Positions 1 to 7,667 of a stretch of 17,500 nt of DNA are shown here, one piece after another (positions within the stretch are counted from its first letter, which is position 1; each line of letters opens with the position of its first letter). The stretch spans positions 2,820,789-2,838,288 of the forward strand of contig OZ026566.1 in the NCBI GenBank assembly GCA_964020155.1, written 5' to 3'. The translations under genes were made by a program, and so were the position numbers. The notes beneath the pieces are model-generated. The model was given only the letters and a program-made list of their open reading frames with translations. It had not been told where the DNA came from and did not search any database. Origin of the DNA: Chondrilla cf. caribensis (lineage: Eukaryota > Porifera > Demospongiae > Chondrillida > Chondrillidae).

Positions 1-1671
1 AGAGCAGTGGAGGAAGAAGGATGAAGTTGTTGTTGATGATGATGGTGATGAAGTCCTGTTCCCTTGCTGCACTGGTACTCCTCTAGCTTAGACCTGAACT
101 CGGACAGGTAATTGTACTCCTGAAGTGACAAGACAACAAGAATGAAATATACCAGGTGTAGGGTTTGTAATACAGTCTGACTCGCTTAGTAAGTACCTTG
201 TACTTTTTATCAGAAGTACTTCTATCATCAGTATCAGTGATACAGTGTACATGAGCTAGTGACTGAGTGAGGTGTACATGAGCTAGGGACTGAGTGAGGT
301 GTACATGAGCTAGGGACTGAGTGAAGTGTACATGAGCTAGGGACTGAGTGAGGTGTACATGAGCTAGGGACTGAGTGAGGTGTACATGAGCTAGGGACTG
401 AGTGAGGTGTACATGAGCTAGGGACTGAGTGAAGTGTGCATGAGATGGGGACTGAGTGAAGTGTACATGAGCTAGGGACTGAGTGAAGTGTACATGAGCT
501 AGGGACTGAGTGAAGTGTACATGAGCTAGGGACTGAGTGAAGTGTACATGAGCTAGGGACTGAGTGAGGTGTACATGAGCTAGGGACTGAGTGAGGTGTA
601 CATGAGCTAGGGACTGAGTGAGGTGTACATGAGCTAGGGACTGAGTGAGGTGTACATGAGCTAGGGACTGAGTGAAGTGTGCATGAGATGGGGACTGAGT
701 GAAGTGTACATGAGCTAGGGACTGAGTGAAGTGTACATGAGCTAGGGACTGAGTGAAGTGTACATGAGCTAGGGACTGAGAGAAGTGTACATGAGCTAGG
801 GACTGAGTGAGGTGTACATGAGCTAGGGATTGAGTGAAGTGTACATGAGCTAGGGACTGAGTGAGGTGTACATGAGCTAGGGACTGAGTGAAGTGTACAT
901 GAGCTAGGGACTGAGTGAGGTGTACATGAGCTAGGGATTGAGTGAAGTGTACATGAGCTAGGGACTGAGTGAGGTGTACATGAGCTAGGGACTGAGTGAA
1001 GTGTACATGAGCTAGGGACTGAGTGAGGTGTACATGAGCTAGGGACTGAGTGAGGTGTACATGAGCTAGGGACTGAGTGAGGTGTACATGAGCTAGGGAC
1101 TGAGTGAAGTGTACTCCCTAACCAGGTGTACGTATGTACCAATCCAGGTACATACTAAGCAAGTTGCACTGTAGTTTAAATATGTACTGCACTTACATGT
1201 ACATAACATCATACATAACAATAACATAATATCATACATAATAGACAAAAGGTATACAAGTATGCACATGTATACTAGTGTTGCCACGACAATTGCGATA
1301 AATAAAATTCCCCATGCAATATTATATGCACGTAATTATGTATTGCATGAAGGTTTGTATGTACATATGATCCATACAGTAAAACAAAATCATGTTGACT
1401 ATTACGTAAAAATGCACATTACACAGTATGCATGTACATACGTACCTTCACTGTTTGTATGGCTGACACTCCTTTCACACGAAACAGTAGACTCCTGGTC
1501 TCATCAAAAGTCATTCTATCGTTGAGATACATACCAAAGAGGCCAGCCACTGAGTGAACGAGAGACAAGATGTGCTAAATGGATGCTGGCTGCATGTCAA
1601 ATGTCAGCAAATGAACATTCCAGAATACATGCACAGATGATGAACATTTATACTATTACTGCATGCACACA

Positions 1672-1706
<35 letters not shown>

Positions 1707-2716
1707 ACTCATACAAGCTTTTCCTATTCCATTAGGGGATTGGAGGCATACTTTTTTACCAGATTGAGCTGAAGATTTCAGTTCCCCTAAAATTTTGAGC
1801 AGTTTTTCCATACTGGGTAGATCAGAATCGCTGAATGGATAGTAGTGGACAGAAAATCCTCTATCATCACACTCGTACAGGACCTTGCTGACACCACATC
1901 TACAATGCAGAAGCAAAGTAACAAGTAATCATAGTCGATACATGTGTGCATATATTACAATACATGTATACGCCATCCACAGGCCAGGTACTACTACGGC
2001 CTCATGTTGCTAAACAAACAAACACTATCCTGGATTCAACTATCCCACACACATACTGCTGCACCGGAATATTATATATATATACTCATTGAAAACAACA
2101 ATAGCCCGAGGGGGACTAATATGGTTCCAAGAAATGCAAGCCTTTCATGTTTTACAAATAAATTAAGGTAAATACAGGGAAGTATCATCAATCCACCACA
2201 ATCTTTTTTTGAAACACATAGTAGATTAATGAATTAGGCAAATAGCTGGATATTCATTAATGTTTGTACATTATATTGGTGTTGGAAAATAGTGGTTGAT
2301 GAAAAGGTTTGATGGATGGAGTGGTGGTGGGTTATTGAGAATTAACTGTACTTGTTAGATTTGGCAGTTTTCATCGCTATCTATAGAACCTCACAGCCTT
2401 TGAGTCTCTCTTACAGTCACTGTTACGTACATTAGGTGACACTGTCTGTGGGAGCACACACAGACCTACCCGACTAGTTCACTTGAAGTCGAAAATACGA
2501 ATATGTCGGTGATTCCTTTATCCTTCAGTGTCTCCAGATCAGCAATAACACTCCTCTTCTGGTCCCGGATTTTACATCCCGGCAAAGTACTGATCCCCAC
2601 TCCAAGCAGTTCACCGTTATGAATATAATTCAGCCTGTGACAATGTAGAATAATACACGTATTATAAAATTATGTACATACATACATTGTATGCCCACAG
2701 CATGATGTAGGCGTGT

Positions 2717-2752
<36 letters not shown>

Positions 2753-3658
2753 CTAGATATAAAAATCAGACATGAGGCTCAACATGTGTACTTCATTGTA
2801 CTATTATTACTTCATACACAACCATCTGTGTCTGTGTGTGTGTGTATGCCTGTCAAACAACTATTGTAATCACTATTAAACTATTGTAATTATTACAGTC
2901 TTGCATAAGTAAGAACAACATGGTCACAAGGCAGAGTATTTGTGTTTTAGATTAGTAGGTAAGGTAATTCAAGGTAATTCTGAATAAACCTTTGAACATC
3001 TGTTGGTCACACATGTCTCTGGAACAGAGCTTTGAAACAAACTGAGCTGTGGAGTGCCTTTGGTCATATGCTACTTAAAAATGATGATCAATTGCCTTCT
3101 TCGCGGTGTAGCCATAGCAAAGTAAACTAGAAAAGGTTGAAGGTCAGAACGATGTAATTCGGGAAATTTCGAGTGATCGCGCTCAAAAATGTGGGAAGTG
3201 GCGAAAAGTGTGCCAAACAGACCTGACAGGCTTACGATACTACATACAAGCGAGAAACAAAACGCGGGGTATGTTTTGCCCAGGAGATCGCATCAGGTGT
3301 AGGCGTCGCTGCTGACAGTTGCAATCAGCCTATCATCTTGATGTGCCATCGCGGCAGTGACAGCCCAAGACGAAAGGAAAACCTGTGCGATTACGCCGAT
3401 GAAGAATCGGTCCCAAAAAGCTCTACCTCTCTAACATACCCGCTGTAAAGGCTCCCTTACTAAGTCGATGCGATGAACCACCTACCATGTTACTTCTATC
3501 GGTGTCTGATCTGCAATACCATCTTCTTCCTCGGAATCAAAAGAATCGCTATTTCTCCTCTAAATCAACGAAAAGCACAATAAATTTGTAGCGATTGGCA
3601 GTTTATTCTCAAAGCATACGCAGGGAGCAGACTGATTTTAGCTTACAATCAAAACCAT
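1..3658 (-). CDS. CDKN3: CDKN3/KAP-like dual-specificity phosphatase homologue, probable pseudophosphatase (3' end cut by window)
   Basis: Exons in transcript order: 3658-3647, 3559-3486, 2634-2470, 1899-1709, 1549-1446, 119-1 (continues past the window edge); phases close at every junction. About 221 residues are visible; human KAP has 212. Family landmarks: an acidic N-terminus with DQTPIEVTW, LPGCKIRDQKR, GITDIFVF, VHYYPFSDSDLP (general-acid Asp at about 108), SAIQTVKEYNYLSEFR. KAP family members dephosphorylate the CDK2 T-loop through a CX5R loop (HCYGGLGRS in human). Here the aligned loop reads QSPNGIGKA: Ser138 replaces the catalytic Cys and Lys144 replaces the Arg, with no gap, so catalysis is probably lost. 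The tail has a His/Gln-rich run (HHHHHQQQ). The 4-codon first exon (MVLI, good start context, then GTAAGC) is the least certain part. Divergent from ERH. CDKN3 family membership is firm; inactivity is inferred. Confidence 0.85.
245..1108. repeat. 27-bp minisatellite, 32 exact-length copies, in the last CDKN3-like intron
   Basis: The array runs from the first GTGTACATGAGCTAG to a partial unit just before CTCCCTAACCAGG. Start-to-start distance of first and last units is 837 bases, exactly 31 x 27, so no copy has an indel. Units differ by G/A at one junction base and by rare variants: GTGTGCATGAGATGG at 434 and 677, and GGGATTG near 830 and 938. It lies wholly inside the 120-1445 intron of the minus-strand gene. 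A 9-residue periodic reading frame exists on the minus strand but follows trivially from a 27-base period. Confidence 0.95.
1109..1445. other. Rest of last CDKN3-like intron, no gene seen
   Basis: AT-rich intronic sequence with many GTACATGTAC-like words and short ATCATACATAA repeats around 1205-1240. It ends at the minus-strand donor GTACGTATG (1445-1437). I see no conserved exon or RNA gene in it. Confidence 0.7.
1674..1704. repeat. (CA)n microsatellite abutting a splice donor
   Basis: About 15.5 CA units. In the sense of the CDKN3-like gene it is (TG)n, and it directly continues the donor of exon 1899-1709: the intron begins GTAAGTGTGTGTG. UG-rich RNA next to splice sites is a known binding platform for TDP-43/CELF-type factors in other animals; such a role here is inference. 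Confidence 0.95.
1900..2469. other. CDKN3-like intron, no gene seen
   Basis: Intron between exons 2634-2470 and 1899-1709: donor GTAGGTC (2469-2463), acceptor TTGTAG (ending at 1900). AT-rich, including a TATATATATA stretch near 2075. No additional exon, RNA gene or complete mobile element recognised. Confidence 0.7.
2719..2750. repeat. (GT)16 microsatellite
   Basis: Uninterrupted GT run at the edge of a dispersed repeat (2750-2831), inside the CDKN3-like intron 2635-3485. On the transcribed strand it reads (AC)n, complementary to the (TG)n after the exon 1899-1709 donor. Confidence 0.95.
2750..2831 (+). repeat. Dispersed repeat, copy 1
   Basis: About 80 bases closely matching 11244-11332, with shared blocks CAGACATGAGGCT, ACATGTGTACTTCA and TGTACTATTATTACTTCATA. 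In both places a long (TG)n run lies immediately 5' of the shared segment, so the TG run is probably part of the element. The element type is unknown; no coding capacity or terminal inverted repeats were recognised. Confidence 0.8.
3098..3480. other. CpG-dense block within the CDKN3-like intron 2635-3485
   Basis: CpG-rich compared with the flanking introns (for example GATCGCGCTC, AACGCGGGG, GCGATTACGCCG, GTCGATGCGATG). It ends just before exon 3559-3486 and is about 180 bases from the CDKN3-like start codon, so it may be the downstream part of the unmethylated promoter island. No exon could be supported in it. The rest of this intron (2832-3097) is AT-rich without recognised features. Confidence 0.55.
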
Positions 3659-3816
3659 TCTTTCTTGCTAGTAATTGTCCCCTCACGCGTACATGTGCTA
3701 CAAAAAGGCGGAGATTACGTTCAAATTTTCAATATGAAATTTGAATTTGAATTCAAATTCAAACCACTGATTACCGTCTGCCCCGCCCCGGCCCCGCGTG
3801 TATGAGGCCCTAAACA
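3659..3816. promoter_or_regulatory. Bidirectional promoter region, CDKN3-like / ERH
   Basis: The 158 bases between the two divergent start codons. Visible elements: a GC-box cluster on the ERH side (CCCCGCCCCGGCCCCGCG, 3781-3798; the complement carries GGGGCGGGGC, an Sp1/KLF-type site) and a perfect 24-base palindrome at 3740-3763 centred on GAATTC. No TATA box is obvious near ERH. Promoter function is inferred from position and composition. Confidence 0.65.
3740..3763. promoter_or_regulatory. Perfect 24-bp AT-rich palindrome
   Basis: TTTGAATTTGAA followed by its exact reverse complement, centred on the EcoRI-like GAATTC at 3749-3754. It could be a dimeric homeodomain-type binding site or a cruciform former; which one is not shown by the sequence. 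Confidence 0.85.
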
Positions 3817-5129
3817 ATGGTGAGCTGTAGTCACATTTTGTTTGCATAAATGACTCAAATTTGTATTTTGTTGAAAAGATCATTTAAAATTTCAAACTTT
3901 ATTACATTTTCTCTTGTTTTTGTTCGCTTCTATTGTGAATTAGGCGCACACAATTCTCCTTGTTCAACCTGGCAGAAGAGTGGAGGATAGGACCTTCTGT
4001 GATTATGATAGTGTCACCAAGTGCATGGAAGGTAAGAATATTAGTTGTTCAAAGTACGCCCTAAGTTCTCTACTACTTGTGTACCACTTGTGTTTGCCAC
4101 CCAACACAAATCATCACCGTATACTTCATAGACAATCTATTATCACTGTATACCCTACAGCTATGCATGTGCTGTTAAATCTCAGTGTGTAGAACTGTTT
4201 AGCTCTTATGCATCGTAAAAATTCTTATGAATGACCTTTTGCATGAAGCTAGGAGAACACACCTTTAGGATCCCCAGTTTCACTAACCTATCTCATAGTC
4301 TCACGTAGCCAGACCCATTCCCTCCATATTCTTCTCCACCCTACCATAATATGGTGGATCAAGGGTCAACTACGACAGACTGCCCATCTAATGCAAGTGT
4401 GTCATAGGTACTTGGTTGGTCAGTTATCCTATATGTAGAAAACGGATACATCTTTTCTCTATCCAAATCTTGTACAAATGTATATTGATGGCAGACTTTC
4501 CTCTTGGTTTGTAGGAATTTGTAAGATATACGAGGAGCACCTGAGACGAAGAAGCCCTCACTCTCCAACTATCACTTACAACATTGCCCAGTTGCACGAC
4601 TTCATAGACAATCTATATGATTTGTCATGTCTTGTGTGAGCAACTTATTTATAAAGCACTTACACACAATGTATAGTACCTCAAGGGAACCAAAAGCAGT
4701 TGCCAGAGTGTCTATAAGTGACTATATCCCATTCTGTCATAATATATTCTTACATTTTGTTTGTTTTGCTCTCTAAATATTTGTTCAGTTGTTTACAATG
4801 GGTAATAAATTCTACAAGTAGCTGTAAAAAACTTTTATACTGGTACATGCCATGTCATGCAGAGCTTCAGACAGCTCTAGTGAGGGGTAACCTGCATCAC
4901 TTTTTCATGTCTTCAACACCCATGTGTCACTCCTCGACTATTCTAAATGAATGCTGATTTGTATCAGTTTTGTGAAATTGTAACTGTGTAGCTTTGCAAT
5001 GCGGTTGCTTAATTGTCTATTATCTGTACATTCAGTTATCAGAGATCATCCCAGAGTTACTTTCCCCACGGTAAAGAGTGGATCAAACAGAGAGTTTGTG
5101 ATTGCCTGACTAAACAGGTTGGGAAATAA
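3817..5129 (+). CDS. ERH: Enhancer of rudimentary homologue (ERH)
   Basis: Exons: 3817-3819 (ATG only, donor GTGAGC), 3944-4031, 4515-4635, 5036-5129 (stop TAA). The joined frame gives 101 residues; human ERH has 104. Family signatures in order: AHTILLVQP (2-10), [15 protein letters not shown] (17-31), CKIYEEHL (33-40), SPTITYNI (47-54), [14 protein letters not shown] (59-72), KEWIKQRV (84-91). ERH is a small dimeric nuclear protein acting as cofactor in RNA processing, piRNA/heterochromatin and splicing complexes. Thr18 keeps the CK2-type context (TFCD); Ser24, the second CK2 site described in vertebrates, here reads SVTK and lacks the acidic +3 residue. The initiator codon alone forms the coding part of exon 1. 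Divergent from the CDKN3-like gene, convergent with the membrane-protein gene. Identification is firm. Confidence 0.95.
4032..5035. other. ERH introns 2 and 3 (4032-4514, 4636-5035), no further gene seen
   Basis: Intron 2 holds a repeat-like end GTAGCCAGACCC near 4306, also found near 13899 in a PLEKHD1 intron, and an exact 18-base copy (4123-4140) of ERH exon sequence at 4599-4616. Intron 3 is AT-rich with nothing recognised. Exon 4515-4635 lies between them. Confidence 0.65.
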
Positions 5130-5413
5130 GCTTGCAGACTCCCTCCTCCTCCGGAGTACCGAAGAACAATTTCATGACTGCATGCAAGTACATGCAGATT
5201 ATGATTACTCAGCACTGCCAGCATCTGACATAAAATTACATTTTTATCGTTGTGTTTGTTTTGTTCAAGTAATTGATGAATATTGCAATCAAAGATGTAT
5301 GTACAATGTAAATTTACAGTTAAAAATACAACAAACGATACATTGTTAATACCATAGTGGCCACAATAGGTATATCATAGACAAAGTGGCTTAAGACACA
5401 CTTCAACTCCACA
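5130..5413. other. Convergent intergenic region, ERH / membrane gene
   Basis: 284 bases between the ERH stop and the stop of the minus-strand gene; both 3' UTRs must lie here and may overlap. ATAAAA at 5230-5235 followed by a GT-rich stretch (TTGTGTTTGTTTTGTT, about 5250-5265) is a plausible variant poly(A) signal for ERH. No canonical AATAAA was found on either strand. Confidence 0.5.
5230..5268 (+). terminator. Possible ERH polyadenylation signal
   Basis: Variant hexamer ATAAAA about 100 bases after the stop, followed by a GT-rich downstream element. The hexamer is not the canonical AATAAA, so this is tentative. Confidence 0.35.
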
Positions 5414-6784
5414 CTATTGCGTATTTCCTGCATGAATGGTGTGACGTCTCCTTGTGCTATGCGGCGATAAGAACTGGGATTCCTTCAGTTGACCCATTAG
5501 TACCTGTTTCTTCCTCTGCTTGTCCCGAGAGTACCGAAATAGTCTGAGGAACCCAAACCAGATGGACTTGGTACTGCTGATGACAACGTTTGTTGCAATT
5601 GACAACTGCAATCTCACCACATCCAGAGTTGCCAAATTGATACGAGACTTTTGCAAAATATACACAATCAGTCGGACGGGCTTCCCTAGTATACCGAGTA
5701 AAGGTAAAATGACAGTTCTAATAGGCTGAGATGTGACAATGGGCCCAAATATAAGCCAGATAAAGTTGATAAAAGACTTGGCTGGCAGAAACAGAGTCCC
5801 AAGTAAAATGTACACCGGGTTGATAAACTGATACCATAATGCAGTGAAACGAGAAAATAGGTAGTCCGCGAAAGTTACAAATGGAGCTAGGTACCATTTC
5901 AGAAGAGAGAGTATGGGTGCTAGAAGAGCCTGTATGAGATAGAAGTGCCTGTGAAGTTGCCACAGTGCCCACATAACTGTGAGCACAATATACAAGGTGA
6001 TGGATAATTGAATGAGTCTTCTCAAAGGTTTGCAATAGAGCCACCATGGTATGAAAACAACCCAAAATGGAAGTGTTGGAATAAGCTGTAACCCTTGGGT
6101 AGATATAGACTGTGGTGGAAGCCTTTCAGACACAGCGATGCTATCGAATATGCCCCTCTCTTTACTCCTTTTCAACAAATTTATTTTCAGGGATTCATCA
6201 ACATCTTGGTCCCACTGCGAGCCACCAGTGGACAAGTGTAAGCTATGCTGGTGTCCAGAGGATTGTACTTCAGCCAGCTCCTCTGTGGAATACATGACAA
6301 CGTCTCTCAAATTGCCAGCTTCAACTGGGTCAGTAATGAGAGTGACCAAGTGACATCTCAGTTTCCTTTCGACGAAATTTCCCTGACTCGAAGCATCCAC
6401 TCTGGTGTGCCTTCGTACACGAGCTACGGGTGGACCGTCCGTTTCTTCAGACTCGATTTCCGGACGATGTTGGCTTACAGCCCGCTTTAGGTCGTAATCC
6501 ACGTATTGTATTTGATCTAGCTCGACCAGCACTTTGACTGACATAGTTCTAATTGATCCCTGAAGCCCAGTAGTGAAGGAAAAATCCTGCCCAGATATGC
6601 GACGAAGAGTAAAGGAGCCAAGAACCTCCGTCAACTCTTTAGATATTACTTTCACCGTGAAGAAATCAGAAGGATACTGAAATTCCAAACGTATCGAACT
6701 ACATCCTTCTATTGTAGAAACATTATTGAATTTCCACGGACCCACGAAGAACTTCTCGAGGTTTATGCTACTTGTGACAGCCAT
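5414..6784 (-). CDS. Unrecognised intronless multi-pass membrane protein, 456 aa
   Basis: One uninterrupted frame from ATG at 6784 to TAG at 5416-5414. I do not recognise the family. Residues 1-100 look soluble and beta-rich (alternating IRLEF, FFTVKVIS, GSFTLRR, MSVKVLVELD). Residues 101-230 are polar and probably disordered, with acidic EIESEETDG and basic RVRRHTR patches. Residues 234-378 hold about five hydrophobic stretches (roughly 234-250 with PFWVVFIPWWLY, 257-276, 281-305, 322-350, 355-376), followed by amphipathic helix-like sequence and a basic tail (RDKQRKK; RRRHTIH). There is no signal peptide. The frame stays open upstream but without an ATG, and upstream sequence would run into the divergent gene, so the ATG at 6784 is chosen. 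The long open frame and organised hydrophobicity argue for a real gene; its function is unknown. Confidence 0.8.
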   Translation of the reverse strand: MAVTSSINLEKFFVGPWKFNNVSTIEGCSSIRLEFQYPSDFFTVKVISKELTEVLGSFTLRRISGQDFSFTTGLQGSIRTMSVKVLVELDQIQYVDYDLKRAVSQHRPEIESEETDGPPVARVRRHTRVDASSQGNFVERKLRCHLVTLITDPVEAGNLRDVVMYSTEELAEVQSSGHQHSLHLSTGGSQWDQDVDESLKINLLKRSKERGIFDSIAVSERLPPQSISTQGLQLIPTLPFWVVFIPWWLYCKPLRRLIQLSITLYIVLTVMWALWQLHRHFYLIQALLAPILSLLKWYLAPFVTFADYLFSRFTALWYQFINPVYILLGTLFLPAKSFINFIWLIFGPIVTSQPIRTVILPLLGILGKPVRLIVYILQKSRINLATLDVVRLQLSIATNVVISSTKSIWFGFLRLFRYSRDKQRKKQVLMGQLKESQFLSPHSTRRRHTIHAGNTQ

Positions 6785-6812
6785 TTTTCGACGTAGTTTG
6801 GCAACATTGAAA
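6785..6812. promoter_or_regulatory. 28-bp divergent start region, membrane gene / CSTPP1
   Basis: Only 28 bases (including GACGTAGTTTGGCAAC) separate the two start codons. Each 5' UTR must be shorter than this or overlap the other gene. The CSTPP1 start reads AAAATGGCGG, a YY1-type motif spanning the ATG, which in animals often marks short-leader promoters. Core promoter elements may therefore lie inside coding sequence; this is inferred. Confidence 0.55.
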
Positions 6813-7667
6813 ATGGCGGAAGAGGAAGCCAAGCAATATTTTCAGAAACATCAACTCGAGGCGTACGTCTCCGACGCCATCGATTTTCTCTTGAAGAGAA
6901 GAAAGAGCGATCCTAAATATGATCCTTTTGACATCCTATCCGAGTACTTTCGCAGCGTAATCACAGGAAATCACATAGCTTTCAGAGAATACAGCTATGT
7001 TTCGCTGACCCCTTACAATAGAGCTTGTTTTGTCAAACTGTTTTCGGATTGCTTTGGTAACTTCGAGGAAACCCAGATGCTAATGTCAGAATACTGTTCA
7101 CTACTGCAACTTCTCTGTTTTGACATTCCTTCTTCCCTGTTGGACGATATCGCTTTGGTTTTTTTCGCAGACAATATTGCCAGGACAGAAGTACCAATAC
7201 TCTTCAGCAAATTTCTCAAGTGTTTCCGGGTCATTTTATACTACCAGCCGTTCCTAAGAAAATGCAGAGTGGCCTACAATGCCGTGATGAGTGTGGGTTG
7301 TAAGCAACTCCACAGCAGACATGTGGTTGTCATCCCAACGACCACAACCAACCTGTCACGACCAACCTCCGCCAGTGTCCATTCACCGCACTTGGACAGA
7401 GCAAGCAAGGAAGTGAAAGTGGATGATGGTCTCGAACCTGCACTTTTCTATAAAATAGTTAAGGACATTATCAGTAAAATGTCGGAGGACCAATTTGAGG
7501 AAGTGTGCCCTGATCCTTCAGCACTCCAAGACATGGAGCACTCCAAAGCAACTCTTTCATTTGGGGATTTCCTGCGAAAGTTGGTTAGCAATGAACTTAT
7601 CCAGAAAGAATTTCCAAGAGAACCTCTATGGAAACAGCTGCAACCTCCATCTTCACCAGAATGCTAA
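6813..7667 (+). CDS. CSTPP1: CSTPP1 (C11orf49) homologue, centriolar satellite / tubulin polyglutamylase regulator
   Basis: 284-residue single-exon frame ending in TAA; the human protein has 331. Conserved blocks in order: KHQLEAYVSDAIDFLLKRR (12-30), DILSEYFRSVITGNHIAFRE (40-59), SYVSLTPYNR (61-70), YCSLLQLLC (94-102), ILYYQPF (141-147), HVVVIPTTTT (170-179), LEPALFYK (207-214), LSFGDFL (248-254). The first block resembles RIIa/DPY30-type dimerisation helices. In vertebrates CSTPP1 recruits the tubulin polyglutamylase complex to centriolar satellites and influences microtubule modification. The ATG at 6813 is preferred over the in-frame ATG at 6726 because it has a strong context, matches the family start, and the earlier one lies inside the opposite gene. 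The human gene has introns, so lack of introns here suggests loss or retroposition; no poly-A remnant was seen. Confidence 0.88.
   Translation: MAEEEAKQYFQKHQLEAYVSDAIDFLLKRRKSDPKYDPFDILSEYFRSVITGNHIAFREYSYVSLTPYNRACFVKLFSDCFGNFEETQMLMSEYCSLLQLLCFDIPSSLLDDIALVFFADNIARTEVPILFSKFLKCFRVILYYQPFLRKCRVAYNAVMSVGCKQLHSRHVVVIPTTTTNLSRPTSASVHSPHLDRASKEVKVDDGLEPALFYKIVKDIISKMSEDQFEEVCPDPSALQDMEHSKATLSFGDFLRKLVSNELIQKEFPREPLWKQLQPPSSPEC

Noticed and set aside
245..1108. Possible CRISPR array
   Set aside because: Direct 27-base repeats without unique spacers, in an animal intron; a minisatellite explains it.
234..1142. Long minus-strand frame with a 9-residue periodic repeat (His-Ser-Val-Pro-Ser-Ser-Cys-Thr)
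   Set aside because: It follows from a 27-base (9-codon) minisatellite and lies in an intron of the CDKN3-like gene; there is no supporting splice structure or non-repeat domain.
3300..3360. Minus-strand ATG giving MAHQDDRLIATVSS as an alternative first exon of the CDKN3-like gene
   Set aside because: The frame stops soon after and no donor of the right phase joins it to the next exon.
3698..3883. 61-residue minus-strand frame across the divergent promoter
   Set aside because: Its Phe/Glu/Lys-rich part is the palindrome; it overlaps the ERH start and has no similarity.
5520..6490. Several short frames antisense or shifted within the membrane gene
   Set aside because: Shadows of the 456-codon frame; no domain or independent start evidence.
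6726..6812. Upstream in-frame ATG for CSTPP1 at 6726
   Set aside because: It lies inside the opposite gene's coding sequence and adds 29 residues without family similarity; the ATG at 6813 has better context.
6785..6832. N-terminal extension of the membrane protein to 6832
   Set aside because: The extension has no ATG, only a TTG; it would run into the CSTPP1 coding start. The ATG at 6784 is the reasonable start.
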